NCBI GenBank assembly: GCA_001303545.1
Contig: LJUA01000006.1
Span: 1 to 25,814 of the forward strand
DNA from: Dehalococcoidia bacterium SM23_28_2
GTDB lineage: Bacteria > Chloroflexota > Dehalococcoidia > SM23-28-2
DNA length: 25,814 nt
Reading direction: 5' to 3'
Both the position numbers and the translations under genes were made by a program. The notes under the pieces were generated by a model. The model searched no databases. It was not told the origin of the DNA and was given only the letters and a program-made list of their open reading frames with translations. Below are positions 1 through 6,640 of this stretch, piece after piece. Positions within the stretch are counted from its first letter, which is position 1, and each line of letters starts with the position of its first letter.

Positions 1-1629
1 CAGGTGGGGTACAGCGTGCACGATAGCGATGCGCCTATCGCCGGGCGGTCGCTTGGCGGCCTCGGCCAGGGTAGCGGCTGCCCGCCTCACCTGATCGGCT
101 AGGTCGGTCCTCAGGGCGGGCAGAGAGCCCTTCGCCAGGTCCTCTAGCCCCGCCGGCGGGGACTTCTTGAGGGAGGTCATCAGTTCTTCGTCCTCCAGCA
201 GGGCGCGGGCCAGGGCTGCCAGGACTTGGGCCTCCTCGCCGGGATTGGGTCGCAGCCAGACCTGGGCGAAGTCGCACAGCTCGCCCCAGCGGGGCGTGAC
301 CACCACCAGGCGAGCGCCGCCGTTCACCACTGCGTCCTTCACCCGCAGGCAGGCCACGTTGTGGCTGGACTCCAGGTCGTCGGCCACTACCAGGATCGTG
401 TTGGCCTTGGCCAGGTCGGTCATGTCGGCGGGCAGTACCTCCGTGCCGAAGGCGCGGCGCAGGGATTGGGCCACCGCCTCTGCTACCGCGCCGCCGCTGT
501 AGTCCACGTTGTTGCTTCCGACGACCGCCCGCGCCAGCTTCTGGAGCAGGTAGTTCTCCTCGTTGGTGGCGAAGGGCGACCCCAGGAAGGCGATGGCCTC
601 CGGCCCGTGTTCCTCCCTGACGGCCGCCAGCCGCGATGCGGTCGACTCCAGCGCCTGACCCCAGGAGGCGGCGACCAACTCGCCGTCTCGACGCAGCAGA
701 GGCTGCGCCAGGCGCTCGTCGTCCCTGACCGCGTCGTAGTGGAAGCGGCCGCGGATGCAGATCTGGCTATCGCTGACCGGATTGGAGGGCTCCGGTCGCA
801 CGATGACCGCTCGCCCTCTTTTCACCCCCAGGCTGATGGTGCAGCCGACGCTACAGTAGGCGCAGGCAGTGGGCACCCAGCCCTCCACCTGGCCGGCCGC
901 CCATTTGTTGGGCTTCTCCATGAGGGTGGCCGTGGGGCACATGTCGATGCACGACCCGCAGAAGTCGCAGTTGGACTCGTGGACGGCGCCGCCGGCCCCG
1001 AAGGCGATGTGTGTGTCCCAGCCGCGCTCGGCCAGGGCTATCGCCCCCGTGTGACGGATCTGGTCGCAAGTTCTGACGCAGCGAGTACAGAGGATGCACA
1101 TCTGGGGGTCAAACTCCAGGAAGGGGTTAGCCCTGTCGGCTGGCGGCGGCTCGGTCCGGTAGTATGTGCGGGCCTCGTCCAGCCAGGGCTCGTAGCCGGC
1201 CATGCCCAGGATCTCGCAGGCGGCCTGGAGGTCGCAGCGGTAGTTTCTGGAGCAGGTGACGCAGCGATGGCTGACCAGGTTGTCCCGCAGGCAGGTGTCG
1301 CCCGGCCTGCACTTCATCACCCGATGGCAGGTTAGGCAACGATCGGAGTGGTTGGCCAGGATGAGGGAGAGGACCACTCGCCGCGCTTCCATCACCTCGG
1401 GGGTGTTGGTGCGCACAACCATGCCGTCGCTGACCCGAGTGGTGCACGATAGCTGGAGACCGCGCATCCCCTCGATCTCCACCAGGCACATGCGGCAGCC
1501 GCCGTAGGGAGGCAGGCCCTCCAGGTAGCAGAGGCTGGGGATGTAGATGCCCGCCTTGCGCAGGGCTTCCAATAGAGGCGCCCCCTCAGGCGCCTCTATT
1601 GGGTTGTCGTCGACAATGATGGTAGCCAC
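1..1629 (-). CDS. nuoG: NADH-quinone oxidoreductase subunit G-like protein (3' end outside window)
   Basis: Electron-input subunit of respiratory complex I on the cytoplasmic side; the first 543 codons are present and the gene runs off the left edge. I read the frame directly. GTG start at 1629 is preceded by AAGGA and lies 9 bases after the nuoI stop. Domains in order: 2Fe-2S ferredoxin (C34, C45, C48, C62); a cysteine-rich stretch with an Hx3Cx2Cx5C motif (H94, C98, C101, C107) followed by a second Cx2Cx5C (C123, C126, C132); two 4Fe-4S motifs (C178-C188, C221-C231); and the N-terminal 4Fe-4S of a molybdopterin oxidoreductase domain (C256, C259, C263, C291). Formate dehydrogenases carry a Cys/Sec ligand soon after the NNVD motif; here NNVD is followed by YSGGAV, so a NuoG-like role is favoured over formate dehydrogenase. 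A formate dehydrogenase alpha-like origin is the alternative. A perfect 14-base inverted repeat lies in codons 10-20. Confidence 0.9.
   Translation of the reverse strand, partial: MATIIVDDNPIEAPEGAPLLEALRKAGIYIPSLCYLEGLPPYGGCRMCLVEIEGMRGLQLSCTTRVSDGMVVRTNTPEVMEARRVVLSLILANHSDRCLTCHRVMKCRPGDTCLRDNLVSHRCVTCSRNYRCDLQAACEILGMAGYEPWLDEARTYYRTEPPPADRANPFLEFDPQMCILCTRCVRTCDQIRHTGAIALAERGWDTHIAFGAGGAVHESNCDFCGSCIDMCPTATLMEKPNKWAAGQVEGWVPTACAYCSVGCTISLGVKRGRAVIVRPEPSNPVSDSQICIRGRFHYDAVRDDERLAQPLLRRDGELVAASWGQALESTASRLAAVREEHGPEAIAFLGSPFATNEENYLLQKLARAVVGSNNVDYSGGAVAEAVAQSLRRAFGTEVLPADMTDLAKANTILVVADDLESSHNVACLRVKDAVVNGGARLVVVTPRWGELCDFAQVWLRPNPGEEAQVLAALARALLEDEELMTSLKKSPPAGLEDLAKGSLPALRTDLADQVRRAAATLAEAAKRPPGDRRIAIVHAVPHL
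1569..1602. repeat. Perfect 14-base-arm inverted repeat inside the 5' end of nuoG
   Basis: Arms CCAATAGAGGCGCC (1569-1582) and GGCGCCTCTATTGG (1589-1602) are exact reverse complements separated by six bases. In the nuoG mRNA this would fold about 27 bases after the start codon. It codes for residues 10-20 (roughly NPIEAPEGAPL) and keeps the frame, so it is not a disruption. A role in translation or mRNA processing is inference. Confidence 0.85.
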
Positions 1630-1638
1630 TTGTCGTCC

Positions 1639-2109
1639 TTACTTCATCGCCACTAGCTGGCCCGGCCTGGGGGCCTTCTTGCCGTTGGGATAGGTGTAGT
1701 CGTGGCTCTCCAAGTAGGCCTGGGCCATGCGGGTCAGGGCGTGCTTGTCTCTGTACATGTCGTCGAAGATGTAGACGGCGTCGTCGAACGGCCCGCCGGC
1801 CTGGATGGCCTCGTAGGGGCAGGCCTCCACGCACAAACCGCAGAACATGCACAGGCGGAAATCGATCTCGTAGCGGTCTTTGTTCAGGCTGCCGTCCTCG
1901 CGAGGGCTGGTGGCCACCAGGATGCAGCCGTCCGGGCAGGCCTGAGCGCAGGTGCTGCAGCCGGTGCAGCGCTCGTCGAACCAGAGGAGGTTGGTGCGAG
2001 CCCGCGGCGGCACGTGGCGCACCTCCTCCGGGTACTGAATGGTGAAGGGCCGTCGGAACAGGTGCCTCAGCGTCATCAGCATGCCCTTGGCGATGCCCAG
2101 ACCGTACAC
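1639..2109 (-). CDS. nuoI: NADH-quinone oxidoreductase subunit I (2x 4Fe-4S ferredoxin)
   Basis: NuoI carries clusters N6a and N6b, which pass electrons toward NuoB in complex I. The 156-residue protein has two typical motifs, C48-C51-C54-C58P and C87-C90-C93-C97P, the first preceded by the family-typical LLWFDERCTGCSTC. The GTG start overlaps the TAG stop of nuoB by one base (TAGTG), implying translational coupling; AGAGG lies inside the nuoB tail. The nuoG start follows nine bases after its stop. Length is within the usual NuoI range. Ferredoxin-like subunits of group 4 hydrogenases look similar, but the true NuoB partner makes complex I the better call. Confidence 0.93.
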   Translation of the reverse strand: MYGLGIAKGMLMTLRHLFRRPFTIQYPEEVRHVPPRARTNLLWFDERCTGCSTCAQACPDGCILVATSPREDGSLNKDRYEIDFRLCMFCGLCVEACPYEAIQAGGPFDDAVYIFDDMYRDKHALTRMAQAYLESHDYTYPNGKKAPRPGQLVAMK

Positions 2110-2726
2110 TATCCGACTGACCTCTCTAGCTCAGGCGAGGGCTTGTATGGCGGGTAGGGCGGGAAGAGCGATTCCAGCTCCTTCCGCACGGGGTCGTCTG
2201 GCGGCAGGTAGCTGGAGAAATCGCCGCTGGGCTCCTCCCGCTCCCGCTCGCCGCTGATGCTCAGGCGATCGATCTTCTTCTGAAGAAGCATTATCCCCTG
2301 GAGCAACGACTCCGGCCGAGGTGGGCAGCCGGGCACGTAGACGTCGACCGGGACGAGCAGCCTGACGCCGGGCAGCACGCTGTAGCCGTAGGCGAACGGC
2401 CCGCCGATGTTGGCGCAGCTCCCCATGGAGATCACCCACTTGGGTTCGGCCATCTGCAGGTAAAGGCGTCGCACCACCGGCGCCATCTTCCAGGTGACGG
2501 TGCCCGACACGATCATCAGGTCGGCCTGGCGAGGCGAAGGGCGAAACACCTCGGCGCCGAAGCGGGCGATGTCATAGCGGGGGCTGGCAGTGGCGATCAT
2601 CTCGATGGCACAGCAGGCCAGGCCAAAGGTGACCGGCCACAGGGAAGACCTGCGGGCCCAGTTCAGGACATAGTCCACCGGGGTGATCAGTATGTTCCGG
2701 TTAAGGGATTGCTCTAGGTCGTCCAA
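2109..2726 (-). CDS. nuoB: NADH-quinone oxidoreductase subunit B
   Basis: NuoB holds cluster N2, the last iron-sulfur cluster before quinone. The 205-residue protein shows the full signature: GLACCAIEM (C38, C39), RPSPRQADLMIVSGT, WVISMGSCA (C104) and VDVYVPGCPP (C134). Beyond residue about 155 it has a charged, proline-rich tail (SGEREREEPSG to YPPYKP) of the variable kind common in this subunit. The start is TTG, the first usable codon after an in-frame TAG, with AGGA at about 7 bases. It heads a nuoB-nuoI-nuoG unit rather than following nuoA, so the other membrane and D/C subunits must lie elsewhere or beyond the left edge. A promoter is visible at 2759-2786. Confidence 0.95.
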   Translation of the reverse strand: MDDLEQSLNRNILITPVDYVLNWARRSSLWPVTFGLACCAIEMIATASPRYDIARFGAEVFRPSPRQADLMIVSGTVTWKMAPVVRRLYLQMAEPKWVISMGSCANIGGPFAYGYSVLPGVRLLVPVDVYVPGCPPRPESLLQGIMLLQKKIDRLSISGEREREEPSGDFSSYLPPDDPVRKELESLFPPYPPYKPSPELERSVG

Positions 2727-2758
2727 GCTATCCTACCAGCTTCGCACTTCGCTCATTC

Positions 2759-2786
2759 ATTATAGCGACGATTTCCTTTGGGGCAA
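2759..2786 (-). promoter_or_regulatory. Sigma70-type promoter of nuoB-nuoI-nuoG
   Basis: On the minus strand TTGCCC (2786-2781) and a perfect TATAAT (2764-2759) are separated by 16 bases. Transcription would start near 2752, giving a leader of about 26 bases that contains the nuoB Shine-Dalgarno. The rest of the 2727-2920 gap shows no gene. Confidence 0.6.
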
Positions 2787-2920
2787 ACGGGCCGCCGGAT
2801 GGTTGAGAAGACGAGGGGCCGTGCTGCAATGGCGAGGAGCAGATTTAGACACTAAAACCTTATAGATACTGCGGAGATGGCTGGGGAGTACCCTCGCCCT
2901 CTGGCTCCCAGGCGGCGCTC

Positions 2921-3655
2921 TTAGGGGAACCGGAAGACTGCGAAGTCCTGAGCGGCCAACACTCCTTGCAGACCGCTGACGTCGAGCTCTGCTTCCATGT
3001 GAGTGAGGATGATGGTCGTGGACAGCGGCAGCCTTCTTCTGATCTCTGGCACCTCGGCGAAGCTCACGTGGTAGGGCCCTTTGCCTTCGCTGTAGTTACA
3101 GTCCATCACCAGCACGTCTGCCCCTTCCGCCAGCGCGAACAGCTCCTCGCTGAACTCCGCATCGCCCGTGTAGGCGACCACCTTGTCGTCCAAACACACC
3201 CTGTACCCGAAGGACTCTAGGCCTTCGTCGCCGTGTTTCATGGGGAAGGCCTGGAAGCGAAGGTCGTCTACCGTCTGCTCTTGGTTAACGTCGACCTCCA
3301 TGTAGTGACGCTGGTAGCCGGAGTCGGCCCGACTGAGGTTAGGGAAGGCCAGCTCGGTTGCGTCCTCAATGACCTTCTCAACGCCGGGTGGGCCCACGAT
3401 GTGTAGGTCCTCTTGCCGCGGCGTCATGTGAAGGTAATCCAGGAGGAGGAAGGGCAGCCCCAGAAAGTGGTCGCCGTGGAAGTGGCTGATGAAGATGACG
3501 CGGATGTCGGTCACGGGGACACTCAGCCGCTTTAGGTGAGGGACAACGGTGGGTGGCGCGTCGAATAGGTAGCGTCCGTTGAGCAGGAACGAACTCCAGT
3601 AGCGACCATCAGGAGTGAAAGCGTTGCTTGAACCTAAGAAGAAAAGCTCCAGCAT
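2921..3655 (-). CDS. RNase Z-like metallo-beta-lactamase fold hydrolase
   Basis: A 244-residue metal-dependent hydrolase of the RNase Z/ElaC-like branch of the metallo-beta-lactamase superfamily, predicted cytoplasmic. It carries SHFHGDHFLGLP (H58, H60, D62, H63), then H141 in MKHGDE, D165 in YTGDAEF and H219 in LTHME, which fit the seven metal ligands of the family. The typical N-terminal FLGSSNA is also present. True tRNA 3'-endonucleases are usually longer (about 300 residues) and have an exosite arm; I see no clear arm, so the substrate is open and could be a phosphodiester or another ester. ATG start with only a weak GGGAG well upstream. It is monocistronic in appearance, lying between the thiolase terminator and nuoB. 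Confidence 0.8.
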   Translation of the reverse strand: MLELFFLGSSNAFTPDGRYWSSFLLNGRYLFDAPPTVVPHLKRLSVPVTDIRVIFISHFHGDHFLGLPFLLLDYLHMTPRQEDLHIVGPPGVEKVIEDATELAFPNLSRADSGYQRHYMEVDVNQEQTVDDLRFQAFPMKHGDEGLESFGYRVCLDDKVVAYTGDAEFSEELFALAEGADVLVMDCNYSEGKGPYHVSFAEVPEIRRRLPLSTTIILTHMEAELDVSGLQGVLAAQDFAVFRFP

Positions 3656-3698
3656 TGGACGTGTGTTTCTCCCTTCTAGCCCTTCCCATCCAGGAGAA

Positions 3699-3728
3699 GG
3701 CTGAGTCCCGACCTACCAGGACTCAGCC
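3699..3728 (-). terminator. Inverted repeat, probable terminator after the thiolase gene
   Basis: GGCTGAGTCC (3699-3708) and GGACTCAGCC (3719-3728) are perfect 10-base arms with a 10-base loop. On the minus strand the stem is followed by TTCTCCT, a modest T-rich stretch. It lies about 90 bases past the thiolase stop and before the metallo-beta-lactamase gene on the same strand, separating the two units. Confidence 0.6.
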
Positions 3729-3816
3729 CTCCCCTGAACCTTTCGCTTTGTCGGCGGCGCTATCTTCTGAGGGCGCTGATTGCACGGCTCTCGTAGTCTA
3801 TCTCCCGCGATGGGCC

Positions 3817-5004
3817 CTAGTCCCTGCGGCCGAAAATGGCCACCGAGCAGGTAAACGACCCTGGTCGACCGCCCAGGTTATGCGTCAGGCCAATGTCCGC
3901 CTTCTTCAACTGGCGCTCGGGCGGGCCGGGGGCCTTGCCTTGCATCTGCTTGTAGACCTCGTAGATCATGCGCAGGCCGCTGGCACCGATGGGGTGGCCG
4001 AAGCACTTGAGGCCGCCGTCCGGATTGACCGGCAGGTCACCCTCCAGGCTGAAAGCGCCTGACTCCACATCCTCCTTGGCCCTGCCCCGGGCGCTGAAGC
4101 CCATGTCTTCGTAGATGATCAACTCAGTGATCGTGAAGCAGTCGTGGACTACGGCCAGGTCTACCTCCTGTCGAGGGTTGGTGATGCCCGCCTCCTCATA
4201 TGCCTGGCGGGCAGCGGCAAGGTTCTCCGGGAAGCTGACGAAGTCGTAGTCGTCTCTGAGCATCCCCTGCCTACCACCCACGGCGACGCCCAGGCCTTTC
4301 ACCAGCACGTAGTCGTCTCGCATCTTGCGCGCGTTCTCCGGCGTAGTGATGATGGCAGCAGCGGCGCCGTCGCTGACCCCACAGCAATCGAACAAGCCCA
4401 GGGGCCAGGCGATCATAGGGGCCTTCAGCACCTGCTCCAGCGTTATCTCTCGGCGCAGGTGAGCCTTGGGATGGAGGGAGCCGGCGTGGTGGTTCTTCAC
4501 CGCTATCTGCCCAAGTACCCGCTTGCCCTCCTCGTAGGACAGACCGTAGGTGTGGAAGTACCTGGTGGCCGCCAGGGCAAACTGAACCGGCGGCGGACTG
4601 GGCGGTTCCACGCCCGGTCCTGACTGTGCCCCGGTGGTAAGGCCAGCGAACCCCGTGTCCTTAAGCTTCTCCACCCCCACCGCCAGGACAATGTCGTAGA
4701 TGCCGGCGGCTACAGCGTAGCAGGCGTTCCTGAAGGCGTCGGTGGCCGTCGCGCAGGCGTTCTCCACGCGCGTAATGGGAATGTAGTCCAGCTTCAGGGC
4801 CTCCGCCGCTGGCTGGCCGGTGTTGAAGCTGGCGACGGTGCCAAGCCAGGCCGCCTGGATATCCTTGGGCTCCAGGCCGGCGTCCTCATAGGCCTCGTAG
4901 GCAGCCTCCACCATCATGTCGAGGCCGCTGACATCCCAGCGCTCTCCGAACTTGGTGCAGCCCATTCCAACTATGGCTACTCTGTCCTTGATGCCTTCTG
5001 TCAC
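3817..5004 (-). CDS. SCP-x/archaeal-type thiolase family protein (acetyl-CoA acetyltransferase-like)
   Basis: A 395-residue thiolase-fold protein of the SCP-x/lipid-transfer thiolase class, which makes or cleaves beta-ketoacyl-CoA, or in some steroid-degradation relatives performs a retro-aldol step. Visible active-site elements: ENACATATDAF with nucleophile C84, VHDCFT (H287, C289) and GGLKCFGHPIGASG (C334, H337), then NLGG near the end. GTG start with GGAGG 6 bases upstream, 15 bases after the stop of the HMG-CoA-synthase-like/OB-fold gene. In archaea a thiolase of this type forms a channelling complex with HMG-CoA synthase and a DUF35 OB-fold protein; the gene order here suggests a similar complex. 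The substrate cannot be read from sequence, but all thiolase catalytic residues look intact. Confidence 0.88.
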   Translation of the reverse strand: MTEGIKDRVAIVGMGCTKFGERWDVSGLDMMVEAAYEAYEDAGLEPKDIQAAWLGTVASFNTGQPAAEALKLDYIPITRVENACATATDAFRNACYAVAAGIYDIVLAVGVEKLKDTGFAGLTTGAQSGPGVEPPSPPPVQFALAATRYFHTYGLSYEEGKRVLGQIAVKNHHAGSLHPKAHLRREITLEQVLKAPMIAWPLGLFDCCGVSDGAAAAIITTPENARKMRDDYVLVKGLGVAVGGRQGMLRDDYDFVSFPENLAAARQAYEEAGITNPRQEVDLAVVHDCFTITELIIYEDMGFSARGRAKEDVESGAFSLEGDLPVNPDGGLKCFGHPIGASGLRMIYEVYKQMQGKAPGPPERQLKKADIGLTHNLGGRPGSFTCSVAIFGRRD

Positions 5005-5019
5005 TGCCGTCCTCCCAAG

Positions 5020-6426
5020 CTATGCTCTCACCGGCGTGGATTTCCAGTAGTAGTTGTGGACGCCTCCTGCGGCGCGTATCTTGCGGAAACTCATCTCCAC
5101 AGGCATACCCACGCTTAGCTCGTCGATCTCCCGATCGGTCATCATGGAGAGCATGCGACCGCCACCGTCAAAGTTTATCACTGCTATCACGAGGGGGACA
5201 TCGGTAGTTCCCGACAGGTAGTCCATAGAATAGGTGAAAACGGTCGCTTGCTTGTCGGACATGCGAACACTGTCCATCTCGTCCTTGGCGTGGCATTCCA
5301 CGCACACGCGCTGGGGCGGGTACTGTATGTAGCCGCACTTCCTGCACTTGGAGCCGTGTAGTTGGATAATCCGATCGGTTTCCCGCCAGAGAGCGGAGAC
5401 CGAAGGGCCAGTGGCCGTAGGCCGGCGCACTCCGGCCACAGTCATCATGCCCCGCCAGCGGAGGTACTCGTCGTAGGTCTTGAGGACCCGCTTCGCCTCC
5501 ACGTGCTTCTTTACGCCTCGCCGCTCCTGACGGATCTTGTCGATGCCCTCGCCGACCTTGACCGAGTGGACATCGCAGCCATCGCCGTAGCCGACCACCA
5601 GGATCTTATCGCCGGCCTTGGCCTCCTCCAGGGCCGCTACCATCAGCATCAGAGGGAAGGCAACGCCGGTATTGCCCACCTGGCTGTAGAGAGGGTCCTG
5701 CACCTGATCGCCTTCGAATTTCATCGTCTTTGCCAGTTCGGTGTGTCTGCGAGCGTCGATGGAGTGGTAGGCAACCTTCTGGAAGTCCTTTTGGCTCAGG
5801 TTGTTCTTGGCCATGAAAGCCGATACCGCCTCTGGGATGACCCGGAAGATCCCCTCTTCGATGACAAAGCGGTCTTCCCAGTTCCTGACGGTGCTCTCGT
5901 CGCTGGAGCGCCATATGTCCAGCATATGGTCGGTTATGTGGTAGCTGGCCTCTACCTCGGCGACTACGCCGTCCTTGGCGACGAGCAGGGCGACAGCTCC
6001 GTCGCCCATCGCTCGGTCCAGGCCGCCTTTCGGCGTCGCCATGCGGCAGTCGGAGGCGACCACCAGCATACTGTTGGCCGTGCCCGCCCGGACGGCATCC
6101 AGGGCCATCTTGAGGGCGGTGGTCCCTGCTCGGAGCACATCGGTCACGTCGGCGCTGGTGATATCCCGTCGCAGGTCGAGGGCGGTGGCGATCAAGGCTG
6201 CTCCCTGCTTCTCAACGTAGGGGGCGGTGGTCGTAGCGTACAAGATGCCGTCCACCTGAGATCTATCCATTCCCCTTAGACAGTCCATACCGGCGGCGAC
6301 CGCCATGGTTATGCTGTCCTCGTCGAAGTTGGCCACTGCCTTCTCGGCGGGGAATCCCCAGCCTGCCGTTTCCTTGCCCAGGCGGTACTTGGGGATATAG
6401 GCTCCGTAGGATTTGACACCTATCAT
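5020..6426 (-). CDS. HMG-CoA synthase-like (thiolase fold) protein fused to a zinc-ribbon/OB-fold (DUF35) domain
   Basis: A 468-residue two-domain protein. Residues 1 to about 325 match the archaeal HMG-CoA synthase/KAS III fold: IGVKSYGAYIPKYRL, SADVTDVLRAGTTAL, AYHS (H221), QVGNTGVAFPL (N252) and ILVVGYGDG. Residues about 345-468 are a DUF35 module: zinc ribbon C361-C364-C375-C378 (KCRKCGYIQYPPQRVCVEC), then an OB-fold. In archaeal HMG-CoA synthase the nucleophilic Cys precedes K-A-G-T; here that position is Leu98 (LRAGT), so classical acyl-enzyme chemistry looks impossible. It may be a structural or acyl-CoA-binding partner of the downstream thiolase. ATG start with GGGAG about 6 bases upstream; first gene of a two-gene unit with its own promoter. 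The fold is confident, the reaction is not. Confidence 0.85.
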   Translation of the reverse strand: MIGVKSYGAYIPKYRLGKETAGWGFPAEKAVANFDEDSITMAVAAGMDCLRGMDRSQVDGILYATTTAPYVEKQGAALIATALDLRRDITSADVTDVLRAGTTALKMALDAVRAGTANSMLVVASDCRMATPKGGLDRAMGDGAVALLVAKDGVVAEVEASYHITDHMLDIWRSSDESTVRNWEDRFVIEEGIFRVIPEAVSAFMAKNNLSQKDFQKVAYHSIDARRHTELAKTMKFEGDQVQDPLYSQVGNTGVAFPLMLMVAALEEAKAGDKILVVGYGDGCDVHSVKVGEGIDKIRQERRGVKKHVEAKRVLKTYDEYLRWRGMMTVAGVRRPTATGPSVSALWRETDRIIQLHGSKCRKCGYIQYPPQRVCVECHAKDEMDSVRMSDKQATVFTYSMDYLSGTTDVPLVIAVINFDGGGRMLSMMTDREIDELSVGMPVEMSFRKIRAAGGVHNYYWKSTPVRA

Positions 6427-6453
6427 GGTTACTCCCTTTCCAGTGCCACGCTG

Positions 6454-6483
6454 GTTCTAGCGCAACCGCAAACGCTACGTCAA
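6454..6483 (-). promoter_or_regulatory. Promoter of the HMGS-like/thiolase unit
   Basis: Minus-strand TTGACG (6483-6478) and TAGAAC (6459-6454) with an 18-base spacer. Transcription would start near 6447, about 20 bases before the ATG and just ahead of its GGGAG site. Confidence 0.5.
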
Positions 6484-6613
6484 GCCTATTGCCATTCGCA
6501 GTCTAACATAAGAGAGGGCTGAGATCATGGCCCGCTGAATCTCCACCGACGAGGACAGGTACCGCACTCACCATTTGTGGCCGACGGAATGCAGGAGGCG
6601 ATGAGGCTGGCCA

Positions 6614-6622
6614 TGATAGACT
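6614..6622 (+). promoter_or_regulatory. Extended -10 element before the radical SAM gene
   Basis: TGATAGACT, an extended -10 (TGn plus TAGACT) with no convincing -35. The predicted start of transcription near 6629 leaves a leader of about 12 bases holding GGGGGAG. The rest of the divergent 6427-6640 gap shows no gene. Confidence 0.45.
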
Positions 6623-6640
6623 AACCCTTGGGGGAGATCG

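Noticed and set aside
226..1335. Long plus-strand open frame opposite nuoG
   Set aside because: It mirrors the codon pattern of nuoG, has no recognisable motif, and the minus strand holds complete ferredoxin and molybdopterin-type motifs.
5362..6279. 305-residue plus-strand open frame opposite the HMGS-like gene
   Set aside because: Antisense shadow in GC-rich DNA; composition rich in Gly, Val, His and Asp with no domain.
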